Of a DNA stretch of 64,000 nt, positions 22,619 through 34,972 are shown in pieces; position 1 is the first letter of the stretch; every line of letters starts with the position of its first letter. The notes below the pieces were generated by a model, which had not been told where the DNA came from, searched no databases, and saw only the letters and a program-made list of their open reading frames with translations. Made by a program: the position numbers and the translations under genes. This DNA comes from Apoderus coryli (Eukaryota; Arthropoda; Insecta; Coleoptera; Attelabidae), in the NCBI GenBank assembly GCA_911728435.2, contig OU452210.1:10726001-10790000 (forward strand), in the 5' to 3' direction.

Positions 22619-23553
22619 AGTGGTACATCAAGAATTTATTCTCATAATAGAAAATTTATTTAAAACTCGCTTAAACCTTCCTATTTACTCATAGTTGCGT
22701 ATACGGACAAAGGGACAAACAGTAATTTTGTAAAACTTCGTATTTACGTCTAAAATCTAAACCAAAAAAATTATCATGAAACTTTTGGATTATTGCGTAA
22801 CATACTCGTATAAATCAGCGCACGCCACTTCAAAATTTAAAAAGTCAGTTTTTGTAAAACATTTTTTTTTCTCGAAAATTTGCATTTGAATAGAAGAAAA
22901 ATAAATTAGCAGTAAGGGAAGCATGGATTATATCCGTGAATAATTTTTGTTACCCAAGCACTGGCATTCTTATTCTAAAAGGCCTCGACATAATTCATTG
23001 CCGGTAAATCACCACCGTTGTCTGGGAATAAGCTTACCACCCTTAAACATCTATTACACCCCGTGATTTCGAATTACCTGTGGAATACACTTGACAGCCT
23101 CTTTTTTTTATATAATAATAAAAATGTTCATCACGTTCTATAAAACGTCTTAAAATAAAATTAAAAAAGTAACACAGATACGTTAAGTCTCAATATTAAT
23201 TAATTTTGAGGCTGAATCATCATTTGAAAATAGGTTTAATTCATTTGTGGGATATGGTTGACCTTTTCTGCATGACTTACCTACCTATTTATTATAAAAT
23301 ATTTTGGTTACTTCGACAGTGTTAAAAGAATAATGCAAATAATGTTAGATCGACGAGGCTATTATTCAATCAAATTATTTAGCCGAAAATAATGTATATA
23401 ACGTAAGATTAAAAAGCATATTTTAAACTAAAGGAATGCAGATTTAAGTTAACCTGTTTCTTACTACTATACTGAAAAAAAAAGCAAAGCTGCAAACTTG
23501 ACAACTTTTCTAAAGGCATAATTAATTCATTTAAAGTATAATAGATTACTCAC

Positions 23554-23681
23554 ATCTTCCTTATGATACCAAAATATGTAGGCCGGCGGCTCCGGACTAA
23601 AACGGATAGTACATGTCAAGTTTATAGTGCTGCCTTTGTCCACATGGAGATCTGGTCCTCCAAGTATCTGAGCGGTGGGAA
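23554..23681 (-). CDS. dpr6/dpr10: Dpr-family protein, first half of Ig2
   Basis: The exon reads PTAQILGGPDLHVDKGSTIN, then LTCTIRFSPEPPAYIFWYHKED. It carries the first disulfide Cys and the core Trp of Ig2. The acceptor is taatttcag|TTCCCA and the donor is GAAGAT|gtgagt. The first two bases complete a Val codon with the G left by exon 25473-25683, giving NLNVV-V-PTAQIL, the normal Dpr linker. It is 128 nt, ending in phase 0. Confidence 0.95.
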
Positions 23682-25472
23682 CTGAAATTAAAGTGAAAAT
23701 TACTGACTTGCAAAATTACGAAATTGAAATTACTAAGGAAAAGCCTAAAGCACGACACAACTTTCTAAGTTAAAGTAATACTTGTGGACTTTGAGAGTTT
23801 CTTGTTTAATAAATGCTGAGGATCACACAACATTCTATACTTTACACTTGTAGTGTAGTGATAAAACAACTGTTTAAACGTAATTTTTGCAAAATGTTTG
23901 TTATTAGAAACGAGCATAGTTTAAGTTTATTACATAATTTGTTTTCATTATAAATAATATATCAAATTTTATAATTTGTGCTAGAAATGGTGTTTCTTGC
24001 AGATATTCAAAGTCTGCATCCTATGCAGCACTAAACAATATGTGGAGGAAGTTAAACTATATTCACTTTACATGTTAATTAAATTTAGTGTTAGTTTACA
24101 CACTAGTAATTTTGTTAGTATATTAGACTAAGATACATAAATAACCTTTAACCTGGCTGTACCATCATATTTGGGCAACTACAATTACATTTATAAGTCT
24201 CATCACGAACTGGTTCATCTCCTGCTAACGCCTCTGAAATGTATGAAAATTTAACGTTAAACCTAAAATAAAGTAAGTTATATGGTAAAGAAATCTTTGG
24301 TTTTGAAAAATCCTTTGCGGAAAAGCAATCTCGAAAAATACAGTTTTGTTTATCTTTATGAACTATTAGTGTAGAATAATTGAACAGTTCTAGTATGTAC
24401 ATAAAAGGTCTTTCGCAAAGGCGATGAAAACTCGGATGCTCTCCATAAGTTTTTGATTAGAACTTAAAACGATGGCGCTCGAAAAGCTTTCAAAAGCTTT
24501 TGATATTTTCATATATTAATAAATAAGAGAGTAAATATTGAAAATTAAGGCAGCTATGATAATATATTATTCGTGTTTCAAAGGTAAGTTTTGTTCATAA
24601 CAAACTACTAAGATCGAAATAAAATTTAATTAAATCCATATTGTAAAATTATTACAATGCAGTGCTATAGATTCAAAGATTGTATATAAAGTAGGTATCT
24701 GTAATTAATGATGCTTTAACAAATAAGGACTTACATCGTTGTTTGCGTATGTTTTCATTTGTAATTAGATCTAAATCTCAATATGCTCTACTGCGTAAGT
24801 TCTTAGCATGCTTTTGTTCTAATTGAAACCAATAGGAACATTACTTGGGAAACATAGTTCAAACCGAATGAAAATTATTCTTCCGATTTTTTTTAATATA
24901 GAGAAACAAAAAGGAAGATCAAAAATCCTCTTATATTCCGGTATTTTTGTTCAACGATTAAAACACATAGACAGGCAATTTAATAAACGTAACGACACTG
25001 TGAAATTCAGCATTTTTCAAATAAATTGGCAATATCAATTCCACATAATATTACTAATTTGCAATTTTATTTTACAACATGCGATTTTTATCTATCAACA
25101 TAAATATTTTTAAATAAATGATAAATAGTCGTTATTCCATCGAACAGCTAAACAGTATAAAATAAAAATTAATATCTCACAAAATTAAATAAAAATTTGC
25201 ATTGTTGCATAAACGGAATTTTTTACCGATAACGAGATTCAATAATGCACTTACGAACATCATGGGCTTTTGATATACCTACATGCTACAGAGGGAAACG
25301 ATTTTTTTTTTGTAGTGCTATGATTTATTTTTTCTCAAATTTTGCCCATAGCTATGACACAGGTCGAAATAAGGTCTGAGGGTTGTGTGAGATAATTTTT
25401 TGGTGATTGAGATGTTTACAGTATCTGTTCTTTCTAAAAGTCTTTAACCTGTGGTATAGTCTATTTACTTAC
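23682..25472 (-). other. dpr intron between Ig1 and Ig2
   Basis: This 1.8-kb stretch contains the 81-nt cassette exon at 24153-24233. A plus-strand frame of 96 codons at 24823-25113 has no protein-like features and is judged to be chance. Confidence 0.75.
24153..24233 (-). CDS. dpr6/dpr10: probable alternative cassette exon of dpr, Cys-rich insert between Ig1 and Ig2
   Basis: This is exactly 81 nt (27 codons) between acceptor catttcag|AGGCGT and donor CAGCCAG|gttaaa. It enters and leaves in phase 1, as its neighbours require. Included, it reads VV-EALAGDEPVRDETYKCNC, then SCPNMMVQP-VPTAQIL. Skipped, VV-VPTAQIL results, which is the standard Dpr linker. The weak donor (gttaaa) suits optional inclusion. 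The insert holds three closely spaced Cys (CNCSC) and many acidic residues. That it is a cassette exon is inference from frame, splice sites and composition. Confidence 0.6.
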
Positions 25473-25683
25473 CTACAACATTTAAATTGACAAAATAGCT
25501 TCTAACAGGTTGCGTACTAATTTGACATTCGTATATTCCAGCATCCCTTTTTTGGGCCCATTTCACTTGAAGGGTCCATTCGTCAGTTTCTGGGTGGTGA
25601 TTTGCTTGAAAACGTTGATCACTGGTATACGTATAACTGCCTACAGTTAAAATATGAATATCTCTATGTCGGATCCATGATAC
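25473..25683 (-). CDS. dpr6/dpr10: Dpr-family protein, second half of Ig1
   Basis: The exon reads VSWIRHRDIHILTVGSYTYT, then SDQRFQ, WTLQVKWAQKRDAGIYECQI and STQPVRSYFVNLNVV. The WIRHRDxHILTxGxxTYTSDQRF block is the hallmark of the Dpr family, and Ig1 is the domain that binds DIP partners. The core Trp and the second disulfide Cys are present. The acceptor is acgttacag|GTATCA and the donor is TTGTAG|gtaagt. The 211 nt start in phase 0 after NLGNKT and leave one base. Confidence 0.96.
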
Positions 25684-26109
25684 CTGTAACGTAACAAACA
25701 TTTGTTATAAATTTAGTATTTCTATTATATTTGGAATGGAATATTCTTTGAGATCCTTTACAAAAGACGCATTTTTAAATATTTTCTTTCTCTTTGCGTA
25801 AAACTTCAAAGTCAGAAATATCTGTATAAATATCGGATACATGTAGGAATATTACATTATACTCGTATTATAAAAGCAGTCAACCACAGATTTGCGTTTG
25901 ATGTGTTTAATATTTAAGTTTCAATGTTTTACTTTTTTGAAGCCCAAAATACTGAATTTTCACACAGATTCGACAATATTATTGTTGCATATTGTGTTTG
26001 TATCTTGCAATGAGAAATATCAATGCATTGTGGCAGTGTGTAGTTTGAGATCTCAACGTAGCAATTTACACAGAAAACCGTTAATGTAGTCGGACTGAAA
26101 GAGATGTCC

Positions 26110-26340
26110 ACCATGTGCCACGGTAGTTCAACTGGTAGAACACCTGACAGGCAATCGGGAGATGTTGGGTTCGTAGTTCGTATCCCATTTGTATTGTAAC
26201 ATGGAATTTTTATTCAGTTTATTTCACTTTTCTATATTTATATATATGTTTTTTGTATTACGCGAACGTTTCGATATTTATTAATATCTCCATCAGGGCT
26301 AGAACATGTAACATTTATAAATTTGATATATAATAAAACT
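26110..26340 (+). mobile_element. tRNA-derived SINE-like repeat
   Basis: The tRNA-like head contains TAGTTCAACTGG (26124, box A type) and GTTCGTATC (26176, degraded box B) with the acceptor-side stretch CACCTGACAGGCAATCGGGA between them. The body contains ACGCGAACGTTTCG and ATATCTCCATCAGGGC, a type of sequence I have seen in insect SINEs. The 3' limit is a guess. It lies in the large dpr intron. Confidence 0.6.
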
Positions 26341-29300
26341 TTTATACTAAATAAAATCCGTTAGTTTGCAAACCTGATAGATGTTGAAATTAATGTTATT
26401 ATCCTATTCCTCATATGCGATGTCAGCTGGTATAATTTGCTGTTTGGGAACATCGATGATAATATCTACATGCTTTGATATTTAATTTATGGAACAATAA
26501 AATCCAATCAGATAATGTGGTAATATAAAATTTACGTGAGTCTTGAACATTTTTATACGTGTTATTGCAGTTCTTTCTTAATTAGTTCTACAACAATTTT
26601 AATACCGGTTTAAATTTTTGGTTAGTATAAAATGCTTCGGTTTTAGATGGGTAACTCTTAAAATAGTAAAAGTTTTTACGTACTTATATATTCTTTAATT
26701 AAACTTTGATAATTTCCAAAGATTCACAATTTAAATGAGAATTTTATGTACTTCCGTGATTTCCATCTAACCCAATTACATTTATAACTGGATTATGTTT
26801 TAGTGTAAATTGTCAAGTTCATTCAAATTATTTTGAGAAAGAATAGGGTTACTGACTAATGTAATGTATCATGCAAAAAGCGACTTACATCGCGCGTAAA
26901 ACGTATTTTTCACTTAAAACTTTTGCACTCGGATAAAAGTTGATAGTCCTTTTTACGTTTACGCTAGTAAAACTAAAATAAACACCGCTGTTGAATAAAG
27001 AAAAACAATTACCCAATTAAATAAAAACTTTAAACAATACTAAAGTACATGCAGGTATATGTGTGTCAGAAGATAACAGAATTAGACAGATTTTACGGGA
27101 GTTGTAAAGCTCAACTCACTTTCTATCATATTTATGAGAAGTCCATGAATATACGGGTATACAGAGATATAATATTATTTATACAGGGTTAAAAATAAAC
27201 AAATTCTCGCCGCTGAAGGAAATATAGATTTCCTTATCTAAATAGAAATGGCATAGCAATTTACAGAGATTATTACTGATATATTCAATAATAACCAAAC
27301 TTATTAGAAGTTGAATTTAAATACAAGAATTTATCGACGTTTTTGTAAATATAAACTTCCGTTTTATTCCAATTTGAATTGAGAAAAGAAGCAAATTCAT
27401 GGCCTGACATAAATTGTAACTTTCGGTGATAACAAATGGATATATGTAAATTTGTATTATGCCGAAATCATGGTATTGGAATCAATTTCAGCTGTTTTGT
27501 AATCTAGGAATTTTATTTAACAAACGTGCATCGAATATTCGATTTTTTGAAACATTTAAGATTGAATTGTAGTAAAAATTCAATTTGGTCCAAATGCCGC
27601 GTACATTCTCTACTCTGTACCATTGTACCATGTTACAGAAAATATTGTTCCCTCAATTTTTAGTCGAGATCTTAAAATTCCATTTTTTTTTTGTATTTGA
27701 AATATAATATTTCGAAAATTATATTCCGAATAAAGAACTGTATTGTATTCACGTATATATTGAAAAAAATATATGAATATCAGATCGAGTTGGCGTCACA
27801 TTTTACATTTTAATATATCGGTCGATACTGTTCTCTTCCATTTAAAATCAAGTTCCTTATACAGAGTGAACTAAGTTGATCACAGTATCACAAATAATTT
27901 AATGAGAGCTAAGTCTGTGAGAATTTTATATACAAAGATTAGCAACAGAAATAATTCAATTGCATATTATGACGGCAAAATTCATATAAATAGTTTGTAG
28001 AGTGTGGTCTCATATTATACTATAGTTAAATTTTGATTATATTTTATAAGGGGAAAGGAAATTAGATGCTTTAAGAAAAAAAGGTGAAGCTTCTTCATAT
28101 GTGTTAGACTGTTTAAATATATATATGTATGTCCTTATATAGTCATTATGTTCACGTCAACATTGAGCCATAAAAATCTAAATAGAGCATCTAATCAATC
28201 ATATCAATAATGAAACGAAACCTAATTAAAAATTACATTATTGATTTTGAACTGAATATTATGAAAATATTAAAAGCACAATTCTTCTACCTCATATATA
28301 TTTTCCAACTACTATATTTTGTAATTTTTTCTATTCTATTTTAGTCAAACATGGTATTGTGCAAGAACAATGAGCTTTAAATTAGGTACCTATTTAACAA
28401 AAGAGAATAAATGAAAAATGATTGGGAAAAAAGTTTCGCGCGCTTTGGAGAGATGAATATGAGAAACCAAATTTTATTAAACCATATATATTGCTTTAAT
28501 ACTTTTCCTGTAGTAATAGATTATACATGTGCGACTAATTAAATATATTTCTCACATAAGCAGAAATCACATAAGCAATATTTTTATGTATGTATGTTTT
28601 TTTACTTTTTTCCTTATTACTTAATGTATTTTTGCTTTGAAGTCATGAAGCTCTACTAAGTATTGAATACAATAATTTAAAATAGGATTTATGCGGGTAA
28701 AATAAAAAACCGCCAGTTTTTACCCGTTTGTTTTCAACTTTCGTTTAGCCAGTGCTTTAGTCCTAAAAGCCCTCTCACTATTTCTACTCAGGTAAATCCT
28801 CTTAAAGCTTATCTATAAATTCATTCCTTTGCTTTTACATTATTCTTGGTTTTTGTTTTAAATTTCAAAATAGAACAAAATTATCGTCCATTTCAAATGT
28901 AAAATAAATTTCATTGATAGGGAATTGGAGAGAAATTATAAGGCAGTGGTATTTTCAATTCTACAATTTTATCGGTTGCAATACCTTTGATTGATTATGT
29001 ATTAACTAAAAGCTTTAGATGAGGACTGCAAGAATCTCTGGCTCGGGAGTACCACAGTTGTGGAACCAACCAGAAGAAGTTTTCAAAGTTCGTACAAATA
29101 TTCTATTTGAGTTATTGCCAACTTGAAGAATATACGAATTCTTACTCATATACGGAACTAACATCCTTTTTCACAATTTCAGACTAAAGTAGAAAAACTT
29201 TCCTCAAACAAAACGTTTTTTTTGCCTCGAGGCGAGGTGTTATGGTTACACCACGAATGTAAAGTTGCATTTTACAAGCCAAAAAACTACAGCTTACGTG

Positions 29301-32300
29301 TTATACACATAACATTATTATTTATCAAGAAAATATTTGTTCCAAAGTATTTATATTTAATTAAGCACAGGATAATAATATATTTGTAATTTAAAAAAGA
29401 TAGTCGCAAAAAAAAATCCTCGCAAATTTAAAATTCACATATTTGAATAAAATTGATAATTTTTAAATAAAAAAAAGAGGCTCTTTATTTTTAGCGCTAG
29501 GATGCACCATTTTCTAGAAAATTGAATAATTCACCAAATTGCTAAACTCAATCACATGTGAAAGTATTTATTTATTGATACTTGTATTATTAGAAAATGA
29601 ATTTGTTTTGATTTGTATGAAAACTAAAAGAAGATAAGAAATGGTTTTCAATTTAAATTTAATTTTAAAAAAATGAAACATAAATAATTGTAATTCACGT
29701 GGTAGAACCATACCGTAGACAGTAGTTTTTCATTTCAGTTAAAAATATAAAAGAGAGGACAATAATTATTTAAAATTATTTAAATGTGGATATGAACGCG
29801 GATTGTGCTATTGTAAACAAAAAAGCATTAAACGTAATTTAAGTTAGCTGATGTTTGCAATAAAAATCTTTGTATCTTATCTCATTTACATACAAAATTG
29901 AAAAATGTGTATTTTTCTTTTCCGAGCATAACATCAAAATGTTTGTAAGACTGTATCACTTTCTAGATTTTGTTGTCTAATTAATCTACATAATATAAGT
30001 GTTTTCCTTCATTAATTTACAGCATCACATCAGTTGTTCCCATATTTAAAACACCCAAAAGTAAATTAAACCTTAATTCTTATTAATGGTTGTGTAAGAG
30101 GTTAGACTGTTTTCGGTTTTTAACATAATAAGATTATATGCTTAGTTGGATTATTATTCTAAACTCACTAAAATCGTAAAAGACGAACTTGCGATACAAA
30201 TCTGCAAAACATATAATAAGATGTGTTTCAGGATTAAATTGCTATTACCATGGAATAATAGGGGGTCTAGTTTGGCTTGTATCTATTTATCTATCGGACA
30301 GTAACTCAATCTTGTTTACAAATTTAGTTATTCGAATTTTTTGCGTGGTTTACGAAAAACTAAAATTTTAACCCTTGATCCCGGAAGCTGCGACACTAAC
30401 CAAACATAATTAATAGTTTCTATTGATTGTACATTTCGCATTAATAATAATTTTGAAATTGCATAGATATTAAAAATATTTAATAGATGAACATTTAATA
30501 ACAATTTAATTTAGGTAAATTTTCGGAATATAATATTATTAACATAACTTGTTTAGAGCAAATAATGAATTTAAACTAAATAAAAAACTTACTGCTAATT
30601 TGAATAATAATTTTAATTACATTTTTAATTGAATAATAATTATGTATGATTAATATAATAATTAGTACTAGTAATTAATTATCTTAAATCATTCGGATAT
30701 ACGTCATAATATGTATGATACCTAGTATAGAATATATATTTGTATATTTTGAATTTGTACCAAAAAATACAATAAGAATTCTGAATTTTTTGATACAAAC
30801 ATAATCAATTTAACAAGATTGGAATATAATATATAAAATATATATAAAACTAACCTCAATTTTTCTATATATAAATCCTAGAACTTTTTAAACTGTTATA
30901 ATTTTTTTACTATTGTTTTAGATGCGGTATTACTTTTCATGGTTCACAAGAAAATGACATCCTAATATTATTGTAATTAATTCTTAATCACTGAATAACT
31001 TATGTATGAGTTGTACGATGCGATTATATTCATATTAAACAAAATTGTTATAAAAATGTCAAATTGTATGTGCACTTAGCAAAACCCTTTTATATGTGCA
31101 AACAATAGAGCAGCATCTGAGCGCAAAATACATTTTGATAGAAGCATATGTCATAGTCACATAGTCACCAACAAGTTTTGTCCTTTTGTTTTCTACAAAC
31201 TTGTAACTTCAGGTTAAAATTGTAATTTAATTTGTGGTAGCAATATGTATAAATAAAATGTATGCTGTGGTGGTTAACACTGGTATTTAATTGGCAATAT
31301 CAATGCAGTATGAGTCCTCAGTTCAGTGTTCAAATAATTTTAGTGCTCATGAAATTGCAATGCTCAAATGAAAAATTATAATAGACGATCATGTAGAATA
31401 GTAAAGCTCGTTTAGTTTTTTAGATCATCATAGTTACTTGTTGGTAATGTATAAAATGATAAATTCACTATTCTAACAATGCTGTATTTGTCTGAATTAA
31501 TTCAAATATCTGTTACGTATTTCGCTTCGCATTCTATTGTTTTATGTACGTACCTAGTTAGTTACTATAATAAGTGAAACTAGAATTAAACTTGCATATA
31601 GCAGCATATTAATCGAACATAAAGATATTTATCATGCGTGAATATTCCGAATCGTTCAATGACTATTAACTCCGTAGCAAAGTTGGAACTAAATTTAAGT
31701 CTCAATTGTTTCAAAAATGTTGATAGGTACTTACAATAGGTATTGTTGTAGAAATTTTCTATGGAGATAATCAGCATTCTGTGAAAATCTATATTGCAAG
31801 CAACTTACCCTTTCTGTTATTGAGTTTTATCGTTCCGAAATATATTTAAAAGTTAATTTTCGAGAAAAAATAAAAATTATAACATCCGTCATCAGAAATA
31901 ATGAATCTAGTTGATAGTGTTTTCTCCCGTTTTCATTTTTGTCTATGGGAATATAAGAAAGATAAATTTTTGGCTTGTCATAAATCGTAAAGTCCTGTTA
32001 AATAAAAAGTAATATTTTTTATTTATAGTTATCATTACACTTGCCTTAAAGGGCAATAAATAAAACTCACTTAGTAGAAGAATAACTATTTATTTTCGTT
32101 TACACGAAGATCTGGAGTTGCCTTCTTGGCTGTATGTAAGATTTACGATAAACATCGATAAATAATTATTATTATTATTACACATACTACACTATATCCA
32201 AACCCCCTGATGGTAAAGTTGTAAAGAGGAATTATGTTTCCCGTATCGGGTCAAAACTATATCAATAGTAAATTATATGGATTCCAGCAAAATACATTAT

Positions 32301-32885
32301 GCAGAATTAGAATTTTCCCAAAACACGAAAGAATAGTAAAGAATTTTTTATACAGTTGTAGCTGTTGATTTAATATAAAATGGTATAAGTTACTCGAGCA
32401 GATCAAATTAAGAAAATCAATTAGTTGCAATCCTTAAGGGTTTCAAACACAAATTTTGCGATGACAAATTGAGATTTTTACTAGCATTTTATGCTGTCAC
32501 TATTAATATTAAAAATTATTAGCAACATGCTAAGGATATATTTTAATCCTTCAAAAAATCGTTGTGACCTACTGTTTTTCAATATATATATGGAAGATTA
32601 ATTGATTATTGTAAGCCTGTGTGTGCACTTATTTGATCAGTAACTATCTAATGAAACAACCTAAGTCGTCTATTTATACATTGCTTTACTTTATTTACTT
32701 TCAGATCATTTAAGTAAATATATTGGAAAACTTTATTCGTATCAATAATACACATATATTTTATAAAAGAATGTTTTCCACACAAAACGTACGTAATACT
32801 CTAGAAGTTGATGTTATTTTTGTAGTTTCTGATATTTTTGCTATACAAAAATACATACAACAGTTTTATATTACAATTTTGTATA

Positions 32886-33237
32886 CAGGGTGGTCCAACG
32901 AAAAGTTTGCACCTAGCTTTTCTCTTTTTTTTGTAGTCGAATGCGAAAATGCTCGGACACGTCGATTTTGCTTTTGAGGGGGACACATTTTAAACATATT
33001 TTTCGATCTGCGCCTTTAAGCCCCTAGCGGGGGTGAGTAACAACCCTAAAATTTTAAATGGAAAGAGGGGTCTAATGACATATCATTTGAAAGGACACAA
33101 AATTGTCTTTCTAATGATACCCTATTTGTCGAATTTTACTAAAACAGTTAATACGAAAACGACTTTAAAGACATTAAGCCGATAATTTTGGTATTAATGA
33201 GAAATACAAATAAGTTTTAATTATTGCGAGTGAAAAC
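32886..33237 (+). repeat. left 352-bp terminal inverted repeat
   Basis: Runs from CAGGGTGGTCCAACG to GTGAAAAC. It is paired over its full length with 34621-34972. Confidence 0.95.
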
Positions 33238-33329
33238 ACCTGCAATCGTTAGTACATTCCAATGTTTGTTAGTTTTAACATTGCTTTGTAAAAAAAGTAA
33301 ACAAGCTGTTAAATTGATTTATTAAAACG

Positions 33330-34442
33330 TTACATTAACAAATGTTGAAAATGTGACCCATTTGATTCCATACAATAATACAGATTTTGTTCAAATCTAT
33401 TTCTAACATTTTGTAGCATATCAGGTGTTATGTTTCTGCACTCTTCTGTAATGCGTTGGCGAAGATCTTCTATGGACTCGGGCTTCGTGGCAAAACATTT
33501 ATTTTTTAAGTGCCCCCAAAGAAAAAAGTCTAAAGGCGATAAATCCGGTGACCTGGCAGGCCATTCAATTGGGCCCCTCCTTCCAATCCACCGTCCAGGG
33601 AACCGGTCATCTAAGAACTGTCTTACAGGAGCCACATAGTGCGGAGGTGCTCCATCTTGCTGGAAATAAAGCCGATCAGCAGTATGATTTTGGTCATCTT
33701 CTATTATTTGTGTTATTAAAGGATCAATTGTGTCTTCAAGCATGTTTAGGTACACTTCACCAGTTAAATTTCCAGGAATAAAAAGTGGTCCTATAATATG
33801 ATTTCCTAATATGCCACACCAGACGTTTATTTTTTGAGGATACTGGGTATGAACCTCACGGAATAAATGTGGGTTACTGTCATCCCAGTAACGGCAATTG
33901 TGCCTATTTACAGCTCCATTCAAATAAAATGTGCATTCGTCGGAAAAACAAATGTTAAATAATAATTGCGGATCTTCAATTAAACGCTGGCTCATTGCTT
34001 CACAAAATTGCAGCCTTCTATCAGGATCATCCTCATTTAGTTCCTGTACTAATTTGATTTTGTACGGATGAAATTTGTACGCTTTTAAAATTCGTATTAT
34101 GGACGAACGGGAGACACCTGAGGCTTCAGCTAGTTGACGGGTACTTTGACTATGATCCATTTCAACATGCCCTAAAACAGCGACTTCCACAGCTTCATTT
34201 CTGATCGGTTTCTGCGGCTGGTGTTTTACATTACAGACAGATCCGGTATCTACAAACTTTTTAACTAACTTGCCAACGTACACATCATTCACATTTTTAT
34301 CGGGATGTCTCTCATTAAATAAGCGAGCCGTAAGTCTAGCACTACTATTATTTTGAAAATAAAGTTTAACAATTTCAACTCGTTCTAGAATGGAATAAAT
34401 TATTTTGTACGGTAAAAGTAAAATAACTTGAGAAGCAACCAA
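33330..34442 (-). CDS. Tc1/mariner-superfamily transposase
   Basis: A 370-codon intact DDE transposase that would cut and paste its element at TA sites. The N-terminal DNA-binding part has two helix-turn-helix-like segments, at about residues 20-70 (ERVEIVKLYFQNN...) and 95-125 (STRQLAEASGVSRSSIIRIL). The catalytic residues appear as Asp168 (FSDECTF), Asp263 (YFQQDGAPPHY) and Asp300 (WPARSPDLSPLDFFLWG). There are 36 residues between the second and third Asp, so it is a DD36D type if Asp300 is the third. The true start may be an internal codon, since the first 19 residues look unlike the family. No breaks were seen. Confidence 0.93.
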   Translation of the reverse strand: MVASQVILLLPYKIIYSILERVEIVKLYFQNNSSARLTARLFNERHPDKNVNDVYVGKLVKKFVDTGSVCNVKHQPQKPIRNEAVEVAVLGHVEMDHSQSTRQLAEASGVSRSSIIRILKAYKFHPYKIKLVQELNEDDPDRRLQFCEAMSQRLIEDPQLLFNICFSDECTFYLNGAVNRHNCRYWDDSNPHLFREVHTQYPQKINVWCGILGNHIIGPLFIPGNLTGEVYLNMLEDTIDPLITQIIEDDQNHTADRLYFQQDGAPPHYVAPVRQFLDDRFPGRWIGRRGPIEWPARSPDLSPLDFFLWGHLKNKCFATKPESIEDLRQRITEECRNITPDMLQNVRNRFEQNLYYCMESNGSHFQHLLM

Positions 34443-34620
34443 ACTGAATCAATGAAAAGACTAAAATAAACGGTGTAAATTCTTTTCCTACACGTATCTG
34501 CAGTTTTTATTTCAACAAAAAACGCAAACGATTAGTGAGGAATTTAGTTCTGATAAATAAGATAGTGTTTTTGAAATCCCGTTTTTCTTCAAAGTAAATA
34601 ATTTAGAAATGATTGTAGTT

Positions 34621-34972
34621 GTTTTCAGTCGTAATAATTAAAACTTATTTGTATTTCTCATTAATACCAAAATTATCGGCTTAATGTCTTTAAAGTCGTT
34701 TTCGTATTAACTGTTTTAGTAAAATTCGACAAATAGGGTATCATTAGAAAGACAATTTTGTGTCCTTTCAAATGATATGTCATTAGACCCCTCTTTCCAT
34801 TTAAAATTTTAGGGTTGTTACTCACCCCCGCTAGGGGGTTAAAGGCGCAGATCGAAAAATATGTTTAAAATGTGTCCCCCTCAAAAGCAAAATCGACGTG
34901 TCCGAGCATTTTCGCATTCGACTACAAAAAAAAGAGAAAAGCTAGGTGCAAACTTTTCGTTGGACCACCCTG
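34621..34972 (-). repeat. right 352-bp terminal inverted repeat
   Basis: Mirror of 32886-33237, ending CCACCCTG before a flanking TA. Confidence 0.95.

Larger units (their letters stand above)
20726..22623. mobile_element. degraded Tc1/mariner-type element with about 500-bp inverted ends
   Basis: The left end TACAGGGTGATTCATTATGG (20724) starts an inverted repeat of roughly 510 bp (to about 21236). Its mirror runs from about 22116 to 22618. The two arms match closely over most of their length but have many single differences. The outermost right bases are lost or altered (AATGAATAGTGGTA instead of a CACCCTGTA end). A broken transposase lies between the arms. It sits in the dpr intron only 135 bases from exon 20422-20590. 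Confidence 0.88.
20591..23553 (-). other. dpr intron within Ig2
   Basis: A 3-kb intron between the two Ig2 exons, mostly filled by the degraded inverted-repeat transposon (20726 to about 22623). The remaining 0.9 kb holds a G+C-richer patch near 22915-23100 with no interpretable frame. Confidence 0.8.
32886..34972. mobile_element. intact Tc1/mariner-superfamily transposon with 352-bp inverted ends
   Basis: The element starts CAGGGTGGTCCAACG at 32886 and ends in its mirror ...TTGGACCACCCTG at 34972. TA dinucleotides directly flank both sides, the target duplication typical of the superfamily. The element is 2087 bp long. The inverted ends are unusually long (32886-33237 and 34621-34972) and nearly identical, with only about three mismatches seen. 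One uninterrupted 370-codon transposase lies between them on the minus strand. This all suggests recent insertion. It lies in the dpr Ig1 intron. Confidence 0.95.

Noticed and set aside
26121..26186. Functional tRNA gene
   Set aside because: The cloverleaf is broken, box B is degraded and a SINE-like body follows.
33430..33781. Two plus-strand frames of 69 and 77 codons
   Set aside because: Antisense shadows of the transposase.
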